Source: a virus. Taken from it: a stretch of 45,080 bases of DNA. A model generated the notes under the pieces. The model was not told where the DNA came from. It made no database searches and saw nothing but the letters and a program-made list of their open reading frames with translations. Position 1 is the first letter of the stretch, and each line of letters opens with the position of its first letter. Shown piece after piece: positions 26,101 to 32,931 of this stretch. Position numbers and translations under genes: made by a program. The stretch spans positions 1 to 45,080 of the IMG/VR virus record IMGVR_UViG_3300025617_000041; one strand, given 5' to 3'.

Positions 26101-26421
26101 AAGACCTAGTGTATCTGTGGCTGCCGATACGTGTCCAATCAAGCAAAGATAAACATTGCCGCCGTACTTAACTAAATCATTTTTATAATAAGTGACATTG
26201 TTGTCCCAGTCGCCGCGCCATTCCTGACCATCGCCCATTAAGTTCCATTTTGGTGGAACATAATCTGCGTCTACATTGAAATCTGGATCTGCTGTATGGC
26301 TGATGGTACAAACGTACACCTTACCGCTAACTCGTACAACGTCATCTTTAACGTACTGAGTACCTGCTACCCAGTCGCCTTTCCAAATAAATTTAATTCG
26401 TCCTAATCTAAATTCAGCCAT
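20128..26421 (-). CDS. Giant modular fibre protein with carbohydrate-binding-like repeats, beta-helix and one propeller block (2097 residues)
   Basis: Residues about 10-560 hold eight repeats of the type W-x6-Y-x3-D-V-V-x-Y-G-G-x-x-Y-x-C-x-x-x-HT, like small chitin/cellulose-binding modules. A right-handed beta-helix follows, opening at YYVGTDG and including VWITNKSCYVQNVTTFG, GVWCTNLGRTELVSVFSYYG and ENGGKIRATNGNSSYG; two C-x-R-D helical modules are inserted in it (about 24262-24382 and 23400-23511). After a linker comes one block of six or seven Asp-box propeller blades (21260-22030), a Gly-rich beta unit, then the DQDGNFRVGDLFTVEQATG signature and a C-terminal fibre end. It is a clear paralogue of the next gene to the right. 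No catalytic residues of a depolymerase can be named. The start has a CGGAGT ribosome site and a consensus late promoter. Confidence 0.83.
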   Translation of the reverse strand: MAEFRLGRIKFIWKGDWVAGTQYVKDDVVRVSGKVYVCTISHTADPDFNVDADYVPPKWNLMGDGQEWRGDWDNNVTYYKNDLVKYGGNVYLCLIGHVSAATDTLGLEVDYVIPGQDSTLSKWDLFAESFDWQSDWQANYRYKLNDTVKYGGNVYLCNTGHTSAATITFGLEGLGLVTPGVAEDLAKWDLYTEGFDWKADWAPTTRYKINDVVKFGGTLYICNEGHTAGADFIDGLEADQSKWDYFNQGIEYKEDWDNSAGINYKVNDVVKYGAGLWICLAKHQTSGSRTFEQDEDSGYWAQFVEGFEFDNSWNVSTVYQPGDVVTYGGYAYIATENHSGIKPTDPVDGNANWDLYQTGFKLQNDWSIGTDYKVGDVVRVNGYTYLAIADSPSLPATVTATLSATDRFTCTTTADMTVGMAVNFTGTVFGGVQVGVTYYIESIPSATEFRISAEQGGALFEVPTDSGTMTVTVAAKPPNTAYWERLNSGFRWLGQWQDDYDYVLGDVTRYGNSSYVCVLSHHSQEDSDSSLSQGSLDSRPDQDLNGTYWNLLAAGDENNVLTTTGDLVVYSGAGPTRLAAGDTGQTLVVSSTGIPEWKYWGEIDQLYYVGTDGVDAPAPDRGITSDRPFKTIRYAAEQIENGLRHPDAKHLLKVNRQFIQAETKEWINYQITNNIAPFSNIFTFDADKCVRDVGLVLDALAYDFSRGGNVKSREAALEYTTNAAAFYVAGQEAETNAALEYAVNDVLKQAVFLNAGPAVNYQTTNGVANPVLQQIDLTYEAEAGASTEISSLLPIITDAITAGVSTNIPAAVKPQRTILVKTGVFYEVLPIKVPVETAVVGDELRSTNVRPAGSLVNSSDVPYSLDALAFLKTLLNDVVQGTDVVELQSGVAQVIARPFATGTEGTLVQDLLDDAIDYIDFYINGNGSAPAITGQNNTVDDYDRLAAATLLYLNKEFAVAETLQYITNTYPSYTYDTDACSRDVRSYIDAFYYDLFFTGNYKTLEAAHLYVNSVQGSIQENMYLVRNGTGVRNMTVQGLTGTLGVANSYGTKRPTAGAYVSLDPGWGTADTRVWITNKSCYVQNVTTFGTACVGCKIDGDLHAGGNDSIVANDFTQVLSDGIGVWCTNLGRTELVSVFSYYGHIGYLAENGGKIRATNGNSSYGTFGCVSEGVDSTETPVTGTVNNRALEAAGRAVTDGTNQIWRVEFQNAGSHYDEATFTFNGAGINVSVTDDERRDDAIFQVRMLDLNDSSGDFGGSEYLQVENVAQGGTTTSITLSATDSAQSADYVGARIFIQSGLGAGQTGIINSYNAGSKVANIYKEDGTAGWDHSVPGLAISAPDPSSLYLIEPRLVIDAPTHSTALTVASVQTQTATFHPTRVTSSQTFASEGDGNATFDIVAYGFKYYVTMTSGGTGYAVNDTFTIAGTAFGGLSPDNDLVITVTNVRDDDPDFNIIDTFSFEGRFIGGRVVAIGVGATNIDGRYTGPDGEWNNMSLPTASQWNTIGAGLEGDKLTGTVRFVALATGSNNAAYSDDGGETWTATTTPQTGSYSSVAYGNGKFVAVRSDSATPCISNDGVLWANAGGTVGTDTNWNAIAYGQGMFVAVSSGGSAAYSTDGISWLALTVSGAVSPVLTDVAYGNGRFVAVSDTGITFVMADKSEFKAGPVLGAGTATSWVSYGQGNFVVVRNIDGEYYHSKYGLEWTTVTSLALRGNRKPTFSNIQHDPYFYIHNSSGGSNRKLKAGAQAEARARVEDGKINEIRMIDPGSGYDSGSLPTLTITDATNVNEAPFAIRVGDGALGNPGFINRGSSWDVATVTITGDGYGDYFQAGSYVNVTGLDSVPIAGSNVEFSTLPGQYYKLVTVTQILGTELFDNTISSPYSARLQLSPAVEISDAPVHDDTFEIRIRYSQCRLTGHDFLDIGTGNFTTTNYPNIPLQDPEPDSETVEKGGGRVFFTSTDQDGNFRVGDLFTVEQATGTATLNADAFNIAGLQQLQLGSVELGTGGAAINEFSTDPFFTQDSDQVVPTQRAIKAYIASQIGSGSSTLNVNTLTAGQVFVADNYITTTNGLELSVESKMNFKEGVTGVPIAMNMFIHG
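21260..22030 (-). repeat. Asp-box propeller repeats, one block
   Basis: About six or seven units of 37-45 residues have the scheme (A/G)-Y-G-x-G-x-F-V-A-V followed by Y-S-x-D-G-x-x-W (for example YSDDGGETW and YSTDGISW). These are Asp-box (BNR-like) hairpins that fold as beta-propeller blades. The last two units have lost the Asp box. Confidence 0.75.
24850..26390 (-). repeat. Eight carbohydrate-binding-like repeats at the N-terminus of the 2097-residue fibre
   Basis: Eight units start with EWRGDW, DWQSDW, DWKADW, EYKEDW and similar, each followed by a D-V-V-x-Y-G strand and a Y-x-C or W-x-C strand ending near HT or HS. Unit length is about 45-70 residues, with two longer linkers. The pattern resembles CBM5/12-type modules; sugar binding is inferred. 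Confidence 0.75.
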
Positions 26422-26451
26422 TTAATACTCCGATTATCTTTGAAGCTACTG

Positions 26452-26459
26452 TATTTATA
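26452..26459 (-). promoter_or_regulatory. T4-type late promoter, consensus box
   Basis: Minus strand reads GCGTATAAATACAGTAG with an exact TATAAATA, in the 59-base gap between the two giant genes and about 30 bases upstream of the ATG at 26421. Confidence 0.8.
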
Positions 26460-26480
26460 CGCAATCTTAATATGAACACT

Positions 26481-29400
26481 TTATGCTAGATCCCTTCCAA
26501 TTTCTTGTTGATCAAGTCCACTATCAAAACTATCGCAGAAGAATGAATGAGCTAGTAGCCAGCCATCAATTCCGCCTGTTATGTTAGCAACAGTTTGTAT
26601 TTCCACTTCTTCATTTACTACACTGTAAATTCTGTTCGGGCCGCCAAGTGCTACTGTACCTGATACAATAGTACCTGTAGAAGCGTTTGATCCACCGCCG
26701 GAAATACGTCTTTCGATGTACGCTTTAATTGCTTTTTGTGTCGGTACAACGTTATTAGAATCAGCTGCAAATGTAGCATCAATACTGAATTCTCTAATTA
26801 CAACGCCGGTTCCTCCTACCTGAATTCCACCTAATTGTAGTTCTGATAACCCTTGAAGATCGAAGTAATCAGCACTAATAGTAACAATACCAGTTGCCTG
26901 CTCAACAGCAAATAATTCACCAACTCTAAAGTTACCATCCTGGTCAGTTGAAGCATAAAATACTCGGCCGCCACCTAAGAAACTAACTTCATTAAATGGT
27001 GCTAAGTTAGTTAAATTAGTGTTTGGATAGTTTGTTTCTGTAAAGTTACCAGTACCAATTTCCAAGAAGTCGTGTCCTGTTAATCGAACCTGAGAATACT
27101 TTTCTCTAATCTCAATTGCAATCCCGTGTTCGGGCCCTGTTACTCTTGTAAATTCAGGACTTACTGTGATATCTGCTTTATATCTTATCGGATTTCCTGA
27201 AGATTGAACATTTGTAATAGTAAGAACTTTATAAATTTCTTCTTCGGTACCGTCATTAGCTCTAGCAGTTGTTGTATCATCTAACACTGAATAGAACTGG
27301 CCTCCGGAACCAAGTGCGCCTGTCTGCGTTAAAGGATACCCTAGTCTAGGTTTCCATGTTATACCATCGGATGACGATACTATATCGTTACTGCCACTAC
27401 TTGCCGCTAAAAATCTATTATTACTAAATGTTAGCTTATCCCACGAAGCAGTACTTCCCATTGAAGCTGAAATCCATGTTACTCCATTATCGTTAGTAAC
27501 ATAACTTACATTTGAATTATCTGCGGTAATTACAAATTTGTTTCCTCCAAATTCAATTCTACTCCAATCACCTACTGCTGGTAATTGGCCAGCTGTCCAT
27601 GAAAGGCCGTCACTGCTTTCAAGAAATACATCTGAATTATTTTTAACAATTATAAACTTATTATTACCAAATGCTACGGATGCCCAATCCGATGTTGAAC
27701 CTAAATTTTCTGCTGTCCATGTCACTCCGTCATCTTTACTAACACTTGCGGAACTTGAATTATACCCTACAGCAACAAATGTTCCTGATCCATAAGCAAT
27801 ATCTCTATAAAACGCATAAGGAACAGCCATAGATGTCCAGTTTTCACCGTTAGTACTGTATGCCCCTAGTGCTGTACCATCAGCCAAAGCAACAAAATTA
27901 TCTTGTCCAAACTGTATACAATTCCAATCTTGGTTATTTGGTAAGTCAGCAGATGCTGGCAACCAGTTTAAACCGTTAGTGCTATAGATTGTAGTTGTTG
28001 AAGATCCTACAGCAACATATCTATTTTTGCCATAAGCAATATCAACCCAACTAGCAGATGTTACTTGCGAGTCAACTGTCCAAACAATTCTATCAAGTAC
28101 AAGGTTAGCACCTGTTCTTGGTACTCTTGTTAAATCGGTCAAGAAAATGTCTCTTCCGAGAGGATATATCTCAGCAAAACCGTCGCCGGTAACTGTTACC
28201 TTTGTTGTAGAGGATTTGTATCCAATGCCTCTATTAACGAATGTTGGATTAGCTAAAACTCCATTACCCATTCTTAGTTCAAAATTAGGTAATTCTGTAA
28301 TATTTGGATCAGTAAATGTTAGTGTTGGAGCAGTATCGTATCCTGAACCAGGCTCCCAAATTTTAAAGTTATCAAGCTGACTTCCTTGAATGACAACACG
28401 GCCTAATGCCCTCGCTCCTGTTTCTATTGTTGTAACAATTTGCGTAGTACCGTCGTCAAATATATACCATGTTCCCTTGTAGTATGCTCCACAAGCCTGT
28501 GGATTACTAAATCCTGTTGAAAGTTCTGTCCAAACAAATCCGCCGTCACTGATACTAATTCTGCTGTCATTGCCACCTGACGAGCTAAACGCCATGAATA
28601 CACCTTGAGCGTATGATACTCTTCGATAATCAGCATCAAACGGTAGTTCAGTAAGATACCAGTTTGTTCCATCTAAACTGTACGCTACTGCTTCTCTATC
28701 ATTAGATACAGCAACAAATCTTCCGTTACCGTAAGTAATATCACTCCATAGTGGCTGTGTTGAATCTTGGAACCCAGGAATAGTAGCAGTCGTCCATGTT
28801 AATGTATCATCGTCAGCAACAGCAACCGTATTAGTATCGCTTGCGATTGCGACAAATTTGCCACTGCCGTGTGCTAGGCCAACCCATGCTCCTGATGTAG
28901 GTAGTGTAGTCGATGACCAATTAATTCCGTTATTAGTACTGTATATTGCGCCTGTGCCTGAACTTTCAACAGCAACCCATTTACCGTTTCCATAAGCTAG
29001 GCCACTATGATCGGCAACACTTGGTTTTGTATATGACGACCAGTTTACACCGTCAATACTGTGTTGTACTTCGTCACCGTCACCGATCGCTAAAAAGTAG
29101 CCATTACCAAACCCTAATCTATTAGGATTCCAAGTTCCTGAAAGAAGTGAATCGGTCCACTGTGTACCATCATACGATGTAACATTTCTATCAGATGCTA
29201 ACGCAACTAGATAATCGTTTCCAGACACTGCGTCAATAAAATTAGCTTGTAATGAAATATTTAAACTAAAGTCAACAGTTGTCGGAGGAGGACTAAATGT
29301 TACTCTAGGCTCAATACGATATACTGTACTAGGAGTTAGAGCCGCTTCAATTGGTGTTCCTTCATTGATATGGCCCCAGCCAATTTCTCCAGTTCTCTCA

Positions 29401-32189
29401 TTTGATACTGTAACAGTTTTACTTGCCAAGGTGTAACCTGTTATATATCCATACTGTCCTACACCTGTACCTGATGTAATAATGATTCTGCAACCTTCGT
29501 ATACACTAATATCGTTATCATCGTTTGAAGCAATAACAATACTATATTGATCGCCACCTTGAGCGTTATTACCTGTGTTAATTAATCCTTGGCCGCCTAA
29601 TGTTCCTGTTGAATCTTGAGGGTCTCTTAATCTGAGATTGAATAGAGCGCCATCTCGTATTTCGTCACCAACTACACTTGCGTTAGAACCAGAACCTACA
29701 ATATTATAGTTTGCTGATGTATAATTTTCACCAGCATGTTCGTATTCCATTCTGAGTATTTCATTTCCTTGCTCACCAACAAACGCACTAAACACAATAG
29801 CTTCTTGATTTCTGTTATCAAGCACACCACTAATCGGAGATTCGTCAACATCAACACCTTCTGCCGCGCAACCGTAATCACCGTAAGAACTGTTTCCGTT
29901 TGTAGCACGAATCTTGCCGCCGTTTTCTGAAAGGTATCCAATATGAGCATAATAAGAGAACACCGAAACAAGTTCTGTTAGTCCTTTGTTAGTACACCAA
30001 ACACCAATACCGTCGGAACAGATCTGTGTAAAGTCGTTAGCAACAATAGATCTATTACCCCCATCGTGTAACGATCCGTCGATCTTTAATCCTACACATC
30101 CGTCTCCAAATGTTGTTACGTTTTGTACATAGCAAGACTTGTTTATAATCCAAACAGATTGATCACTAGGACCGCTTCCTGGATCAAGTGATACATAAGA
30201 GCCGCCATTGGGTCGTCTTGTTAAGTATTCATTAATATCGCCAAGCTGTCCTACTTTTCCTCTAAGGGTCATATTTCTAATGCCTGTGCCATTATTGACC
30301 CAGAACATATCAGTTGCTCTATAATCTAAAGGTGCCGCTAAAGTCTTAGGATTTGTAATTGGATCTTCAGGAAGAAGCGCATTAAATGAAGGATTAGATA
30401 TAGTGTTGTCCGGATCAACCAATGGTTCAATTACCGTACTTCTTAGTTCTTCACCAACTACAGCAACATCTCTTGGAACTTTAATTGGTAATATTTCTCT
30501 ATACACTCCTGCTTTAATAAACAATGTAGCAGGAGCTCTATTTGCTAAGTCTGCTTGAATGTAATCAGTAGCAAATTTTACAGTTCTAAATGGAGTTTCA
30601 AGTGTTTGTCCACTACTTGTTGTATCAGTACCGTCGGTACCTACATAAAAAACTTTTGGTCCTTCGTTAAGTGTTTCCCAAACAGGCTCGCCGTCAGCAT
30701 TTATTTGTACTACTTGTCCAGCATCGCCAATTGGAACCCTTTTAGTACCAATAGTTGAACCGTCTTCAGTTAATCCAAATGTTTTAATATCGCCTTTGTA
30801 TCTTAATCTGTTTCCTTTGTCACCTACAATAAGTGTAGTCCAAAAGTTTTCATCATAATCATTATCAGGTCTTCGATTTAAAATTGCTACGTGTTGCTGA
30901 ATACATCTATAAGTAACACCATCAAAAACAACTACGTCACCTATGGCGTAGTCTTGGCCAAGAATCCATTCCTTCTGATATTTTTCTCCGGGAATAGTTA
31001 ATTCCCAATCGTCTGGAGCATTATTAGGATCAGTTGTATTATCAGCAATAGCAGTATAAACTTGCCCTTGGCGTCTTACAACATCGCCTACTAGATAACT
31101 TCCTGACGGTGACCATTCGCCGCCCTCAACTACTCTATATCCATAGTTGAGCAGTTTCCAATCACCAATTGTACTATCGTCACTTTGTTGACTAGGAACA
31201 GCATTAATATTATTCCTATTCGCAGAATAAATGTAACCGCCATATCTTACAATGTCGCCTAGTTGATATGATGTTGAAGCATCCCATTCATCTTCTTCAA
31301 ATTCTAAACCAGGTACCCAAATCTTCCAATCTAGCACATCGTCAAATGTATCAGTTGAAGTGTGACCCCTTAGTGCTATCCATAAGCTAGCGCCATACTT
31401 TACAATGTCTCTAAGTTTGTATCTTGTTCCAGGAACAGCCGGAATAACAGATGTATCCTCTGGTTGCCATGTTCCTTTATAATCAATGTTATCAAGTAAC
31501 ACATCCCAGTTGACTTGATCTTCTTCTAAACCTAATGTGGTATCTAGAGCAGACGTGTGTGCAGCATTACATCTATAAGTAATACCGCCGTATCTTACAA
31601 TATCATTTTCAATATATTTTGTTTCTGGAAGCCATTGGTTTTTCCATCTGTCATTCTTAGCAACAATTTCCCATGATAGCTGATTTGCTTCTAATCCGTT
31701 TTCAGTGTTACCACTTGTGTGGGCAACGACTGCTCTATATAAAATGCCTCCATAGATAACTACATCGCCTACACTAAAAAATGTTTGAGGTTCCCAAGCA
31801 CCTTTCCACATATCCTGGAAAGAATGAACTCTCCAGTTAGCGATACTAGATTCTAACGCTAAACCGGAGGTATGTTGTGATACACAAATATAAACAATAC
31901 CGTTATATTTTACAATATTTCCTAAATTATAAGGTGTTGACTCAGTCCAAGAACCTTTCCAAGTCCTACCATCAATGGTCAGTTTCCAATAAGGATCCGG
32001 TGTTGGAGGAATTGTTGTATTATCATCGTTAAGTAGATCGTCATAAAAGTAATCTCTTGAAGTATGTTTGTCAAGACAAGTATAAACTTTGCCATCATAC
32101 TCAACAATGTCATCTTTAGCATAGTCAGTTGAACCAGACCATTCTCCGATCCATCTAAACCTAATTCGACTTAATGTAAACTCACCCAT
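26481..32189 (-). CDS. Giant modular fibre protein with two beta-propeller blocks (1902 residues)
   Basis: A paralogue of the 2097-residue protein with the same N-terminus (MGEFTLSRIRFRWIGEW), eight W-to-HT carbohydrate-binding-like repeats, and the same beta-helix core (FYVGTDG, VWIINKSCYVQNVTTFG, GVWCTNKGLTELVSVFSYYA). It lacks both C-x-R-D helical insertions found in its partner. Instead it has two separate Asp-box propeller blocks of about 280 residues each; the second is inserted at a loop where the partner has only a few residues. A DQDGNFRVGELFAVEQATG signature and the usual fibre C-terminus follow. The start has an AGGGA ribosome site and a consensus late promoter overlapping the previous stop codon. 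Role in host-surface binding is inferred from the sugar-binding and propeller modules. Confidence 0.83.
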   Translation of the reverse strand: MGEFTLSRIRFRWIGEWSGSTDYAKDDIVEYDGKVYTCLDKHTSRDYFYDDLLNDDNTTIPPTPDPYWKLTIDGRTWKGSWTESTPYNLGNIVKYNGIVYICVSQHTSGLALESSIANWRVHSFQDMWKGAWEPQTFFSVGDVVIYGGILYRAVVAHTSGNTENGLEANQLSWEIVAKNDRWKNQWLPETKYIENDIVRYGGITYRCNAAHTSALDTTLGLEEDQVNWDVLLDNIDYKGTWQPEDTSVIPAVPGTRYKLRDIVKYGASLWIALRGHTSTDTFDDVLDWKIWVPGLEFEEDEWDASTSYQLGDIVRYGGYIYSANRNNINAVPSQQSDDSTIGDWKLLNYGYRVVEGGEWSPSGSYLVGDVVRRQGQVYTAIADNTTDPNNAPDDWELTIPGEKYQKEWILGQDYAIGDVVVFDGVTYRCIQQHVAILNRRPDNDYDENFWTTLIVGDKGNRLRYKGDIKTFGLTEDGSTIGTKRVPIGDAGQVVQINADGEPVWETLNEGPKVFYVGTDGTDTTSSGQTLETPFRTVKFATDYIQADLANRAPATLFIKAGVYREILPIKVPRDVAVVGEELRSTVIEPLVDPDNTISNPSFNALLPEDPITNPKTLAAPLDYRATDMFWVNNGTGIRNMTLRGKVGQLGDINEYLTRRPNGGSYVSLDPGSGPSDQSVWIINKSCYVQNVTTFGDGCVGLKIDGSLHDGGNRSIVANDFTQICSDGIGVWCTNKGLTELVSVFSYYAHIGYLSENGGKIRATNGNSSYGDYGCAAEGVDVDESPISGVLDNRNQEAIVFSAFVGEQGNEILRMEYEHAGENYTSANYNIVGSGSNASVVGDEIRDGALFNLRLRDPQDSTGTLGGQGLINTGNNAQGGDQYSIVIASNDDNDISVYEGCRIIITSGTGVGQYGYITGYTLASKTVTVSNERTGEIGWGHINEGTPIEAALTPSTVYRIEPRVTFSPPPTTVDFSLNISLQANFIDAVSGNDYLVALASDRNVTSYDGTQWTDSLLSGTWNPNRLGFGNGYFLAIGDGDEVQHSIDGVNWSSYTKPSVADHSGLAYGNGKWVAVESSGTGAIYSTNNGINWSSTTLPTSGAWVGLAHGSGKFVAIASDTNTVAVADDDTLTWTTATIPGFQDSTQPLWSDITYGNGRFVAVSNDREAVAYSLDGTNWYLTELPFDADYRRVSYAQGVFMAFSSSGGNDSRISISDGGFVWTELSTGFSNPQACGAYYKGTWYIFDDGTTQIVTTIETGARALGRVVIQGSQLDNFKIWEPGSGYDTAPTLTFTDPNITELPNFELRMGNGVLANPTFVNRGIGYKSSTTKVTVTGDGFAEIYPLGRDIFLTDLTRVPRTGANLVLDRIVWTVDSQVTSASWVDIAYGKNRYVAVGSSTTTIYSTNGLNWLPASADLPNNQDWNCIQFGQDNFVALADGTALGAYSTNGENWTSMAVPYAFYRDIAYGSGTFVAVGYNSSSASVSKDDGVTWTAENLGSTSDWASVAFGNNKFIIVKNNSDVFLESSDGLSWTAGQLPAVGDWSRIEFGGNKFVITADNSNVSYVTNDNGVTWISASMGSTASWDKLTFSNNRFLAASSGSNDIVSSSDGITWKPRLGYPLTQTGALGSGGQFYSVLDDTTTARANDGTEEEIYKVLTITNVQSSGNPIRYKADITVSPEFTRVTGPEHGIAIEIREKYSQVRLTGHDFLEIGTGNFTETNYPNTNLTNLAPFNEVSFLGGGRVFYASTDQDGNFRVGELFAVEQATGIVTISADYFDLQGLSELQLGGIQVGGTGVVIREFSIDATFAADSNNVVPTQKAIKAYIERRISGGGSNASTGTIVSGTVALGGPNRIYSVVNEEVEIQTVANITGGIDGWLLAHSFFCDSFDSGLDQQEIGRDLA
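27245..28095 (-). repeat. Asp-box beta-propeller block 2, absent from the paralogue
   Basis: Six or seven units have Asp boxes such as YSTNGLNW, YSTNGENW, SKDDGVTW, ESSDGLSW and SSSDGITW. It lies between GANLVLDRI and YKVLTITNV, where the 2097-residue paralogue has a loop of only about six residues, so it is a clean domain insertion or deletion. Confidence 0.72.
28410..29250 (-). repeat. Asp-box beta-propeller block 1 (about seven blades)
   Basis: Seven units of about 40 residues run from DYLVALASDRN to the segment ending IVTTIETG. Asp boxes are seen as HSIDGVNW, YSTNNGINW, YSLDGTNW and SISDGGFVW. This block corresponds to the single block of the paralogue at 21260-22030. Confidence 0.72.
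30885..32165 (-). repeat. Eight carbohydrate-binding-like repeats at the N-terminus of the 1902-residue fibre
   Basis: Units start RWIGEW, TWKGSW, MWKGAW, RWKNQW, DYKGTW, EFEEDEW, RVVEGGEW and KYQKEW. Each continues with a D-I-V-x-Y-G-G strand and a Y-x-C or Y-x-A strand, usually ending at HTS. Number and order match the eight in the paralogous 2097-residue protein. Confidence 0.75.
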
Positions 32190-32216
32190 TTCAATCCCTA
32201 TTTCATTTTACTAGTA

Positions 32217-32224
32217 TATTTATA
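32217..32224 (-). promoter_or_regulatory. T4-type late promoter, consensus box
   Basis: Minus strand reads GGCTATAAATATACTAG with an exact TATAAATA. It overlaps the stop codon of the gene at 32220-32585 and lies about 30 bases upstream of the ATG at 32189. Confidence 0.8.
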
Positions 32225-32585
32225 GCCCTGTAGGATAGTCATATCCTTCGTTGACTCTTAGTGTTAAGTTGCCTTCATCGTCAATGTAATAAAACACCGG
32301 ACGAGCATCCCATCTATACTGCTCATACTTTAAATTTTTATATGTCAACTCGTGATTAACATCTCTTCCTTCAAAAAAATCTACGCCTGCTTCAAAGTCT
32401 TCGTAATTGTCTTCAGGTAACCCTGATTCATTAATTGTTACAGCTTCGTTAGGTAACATTTGATCAATTCTTACAAAGAATAAATCGCCATCTTCGTCTC
32501 TTCTAATACCATAAAAGTATCTTGGAACACCATCTCCTAGGATATCTCCTGTGCTAAAAGATCCTACATATGAATTGCCAGCCAT
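32220..32585 (-). CDS. Conserved small virion-associated protein
   Basis: A 121-residue acidic, aromatic-rich protein with GDILGDGVPRYFYGIRRDED, FEAGVDFFEGRDVNHEL, LKYEQYRWDARPVFYYIDDEG and a final YDYPTGL. There is no signal or membrane segment. As I recall, this family recurs next to fibre genes in marine T4-like phages and is annotated there as hypothetical or structural; I cannot give a function. The AGGAGA ribosome site before the ATG is strong. It sits 10 bases after the 109-residue gene and directly before the promoter for the 1902-residue fibre, so it is the last gene of the transcript that includes the 2024-residue fibre. Confidence 0.75.
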   Translation of the reverse strand: MAGNSYVGSFSTGDILGDGVPRYFYGIRRDEDGDLFFVRIDQMLPNEAVTINESGLPEDNYEDFEAGVDFFEGRDVNHELTYKNLKYEQYRWDARPVFYYIDDEGNLTLRVNEGYDYPTGL

Positions 32586-32595
32586 TTCTTATCTC

Positions 32596-32925
32596 CTATA
32601 CAATTTCAACGTAACTAGATATAACATCAACACCGCCTTCGGTGTCGCAAGTTGCTGTTAAAATATTACTTTCTGCTAACACTAGTTTTTCTCCACCGTT
32701 AACAACTCTTAAACTTTGTCCTACTGGTATAATTACATCCTTAATGTAATAACCTTGAGAACTAGATGAATCTGAAAGTTCAACACTTGCTTTAACAACA
32801 TGATCAACTACGTTACAAATACTCAAACCAATAACAGTAATTCTACTTGTTTGTGTACTATCAGCAATAGTAGTAGGTGTAGTTCCTAGTCCGTTAATAA
32901 CTTTATTTCTAAAAAATGTTGCCAT
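32596..32925 (-). CDS. Small virion protein, paralogous to the 106-residue protein at 19794-20114
   Basis: A 109-residue beta protein. The core SRITVIGLSICNVVDHVVKASVEL parallels the core of the product encoded at 19794-20114 (same strand pattern, the S-L-S/I-C-N stretch in the same place). It continues with YYIKDVIIPVGQSLRVVNGG and a strand ending in SSYVEIV. It lies 6 bases after the 2024-residue fibre, with an AAAGAGA ribosome site. The paired occurrence of this small family beside two different giant fibres hints that each fibre has a dedicated partner, for example a joint, collar or chaperone. That is inference; no known fold is named. Confidence 0.72.
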   Translation of the reverse strand: MATFFRNKVINGLGTTPTTIADSTQTSRITVIGLSICNVVDHVVKASVELSDSSSSQGYYIKDVIIPVGQSLRVVNGGEKLVLAESNILTATCDTEGGVDVISSYVEIV

Positions 32926-32931
32926 ATCTCT

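Noticed and set aside
26481-32189. Sialidase activity for the Asp-box proteins
   Set aside because: Asp boxes are fold markers only; the arginine triad and other catalytic residues of sialidases could not be identified.
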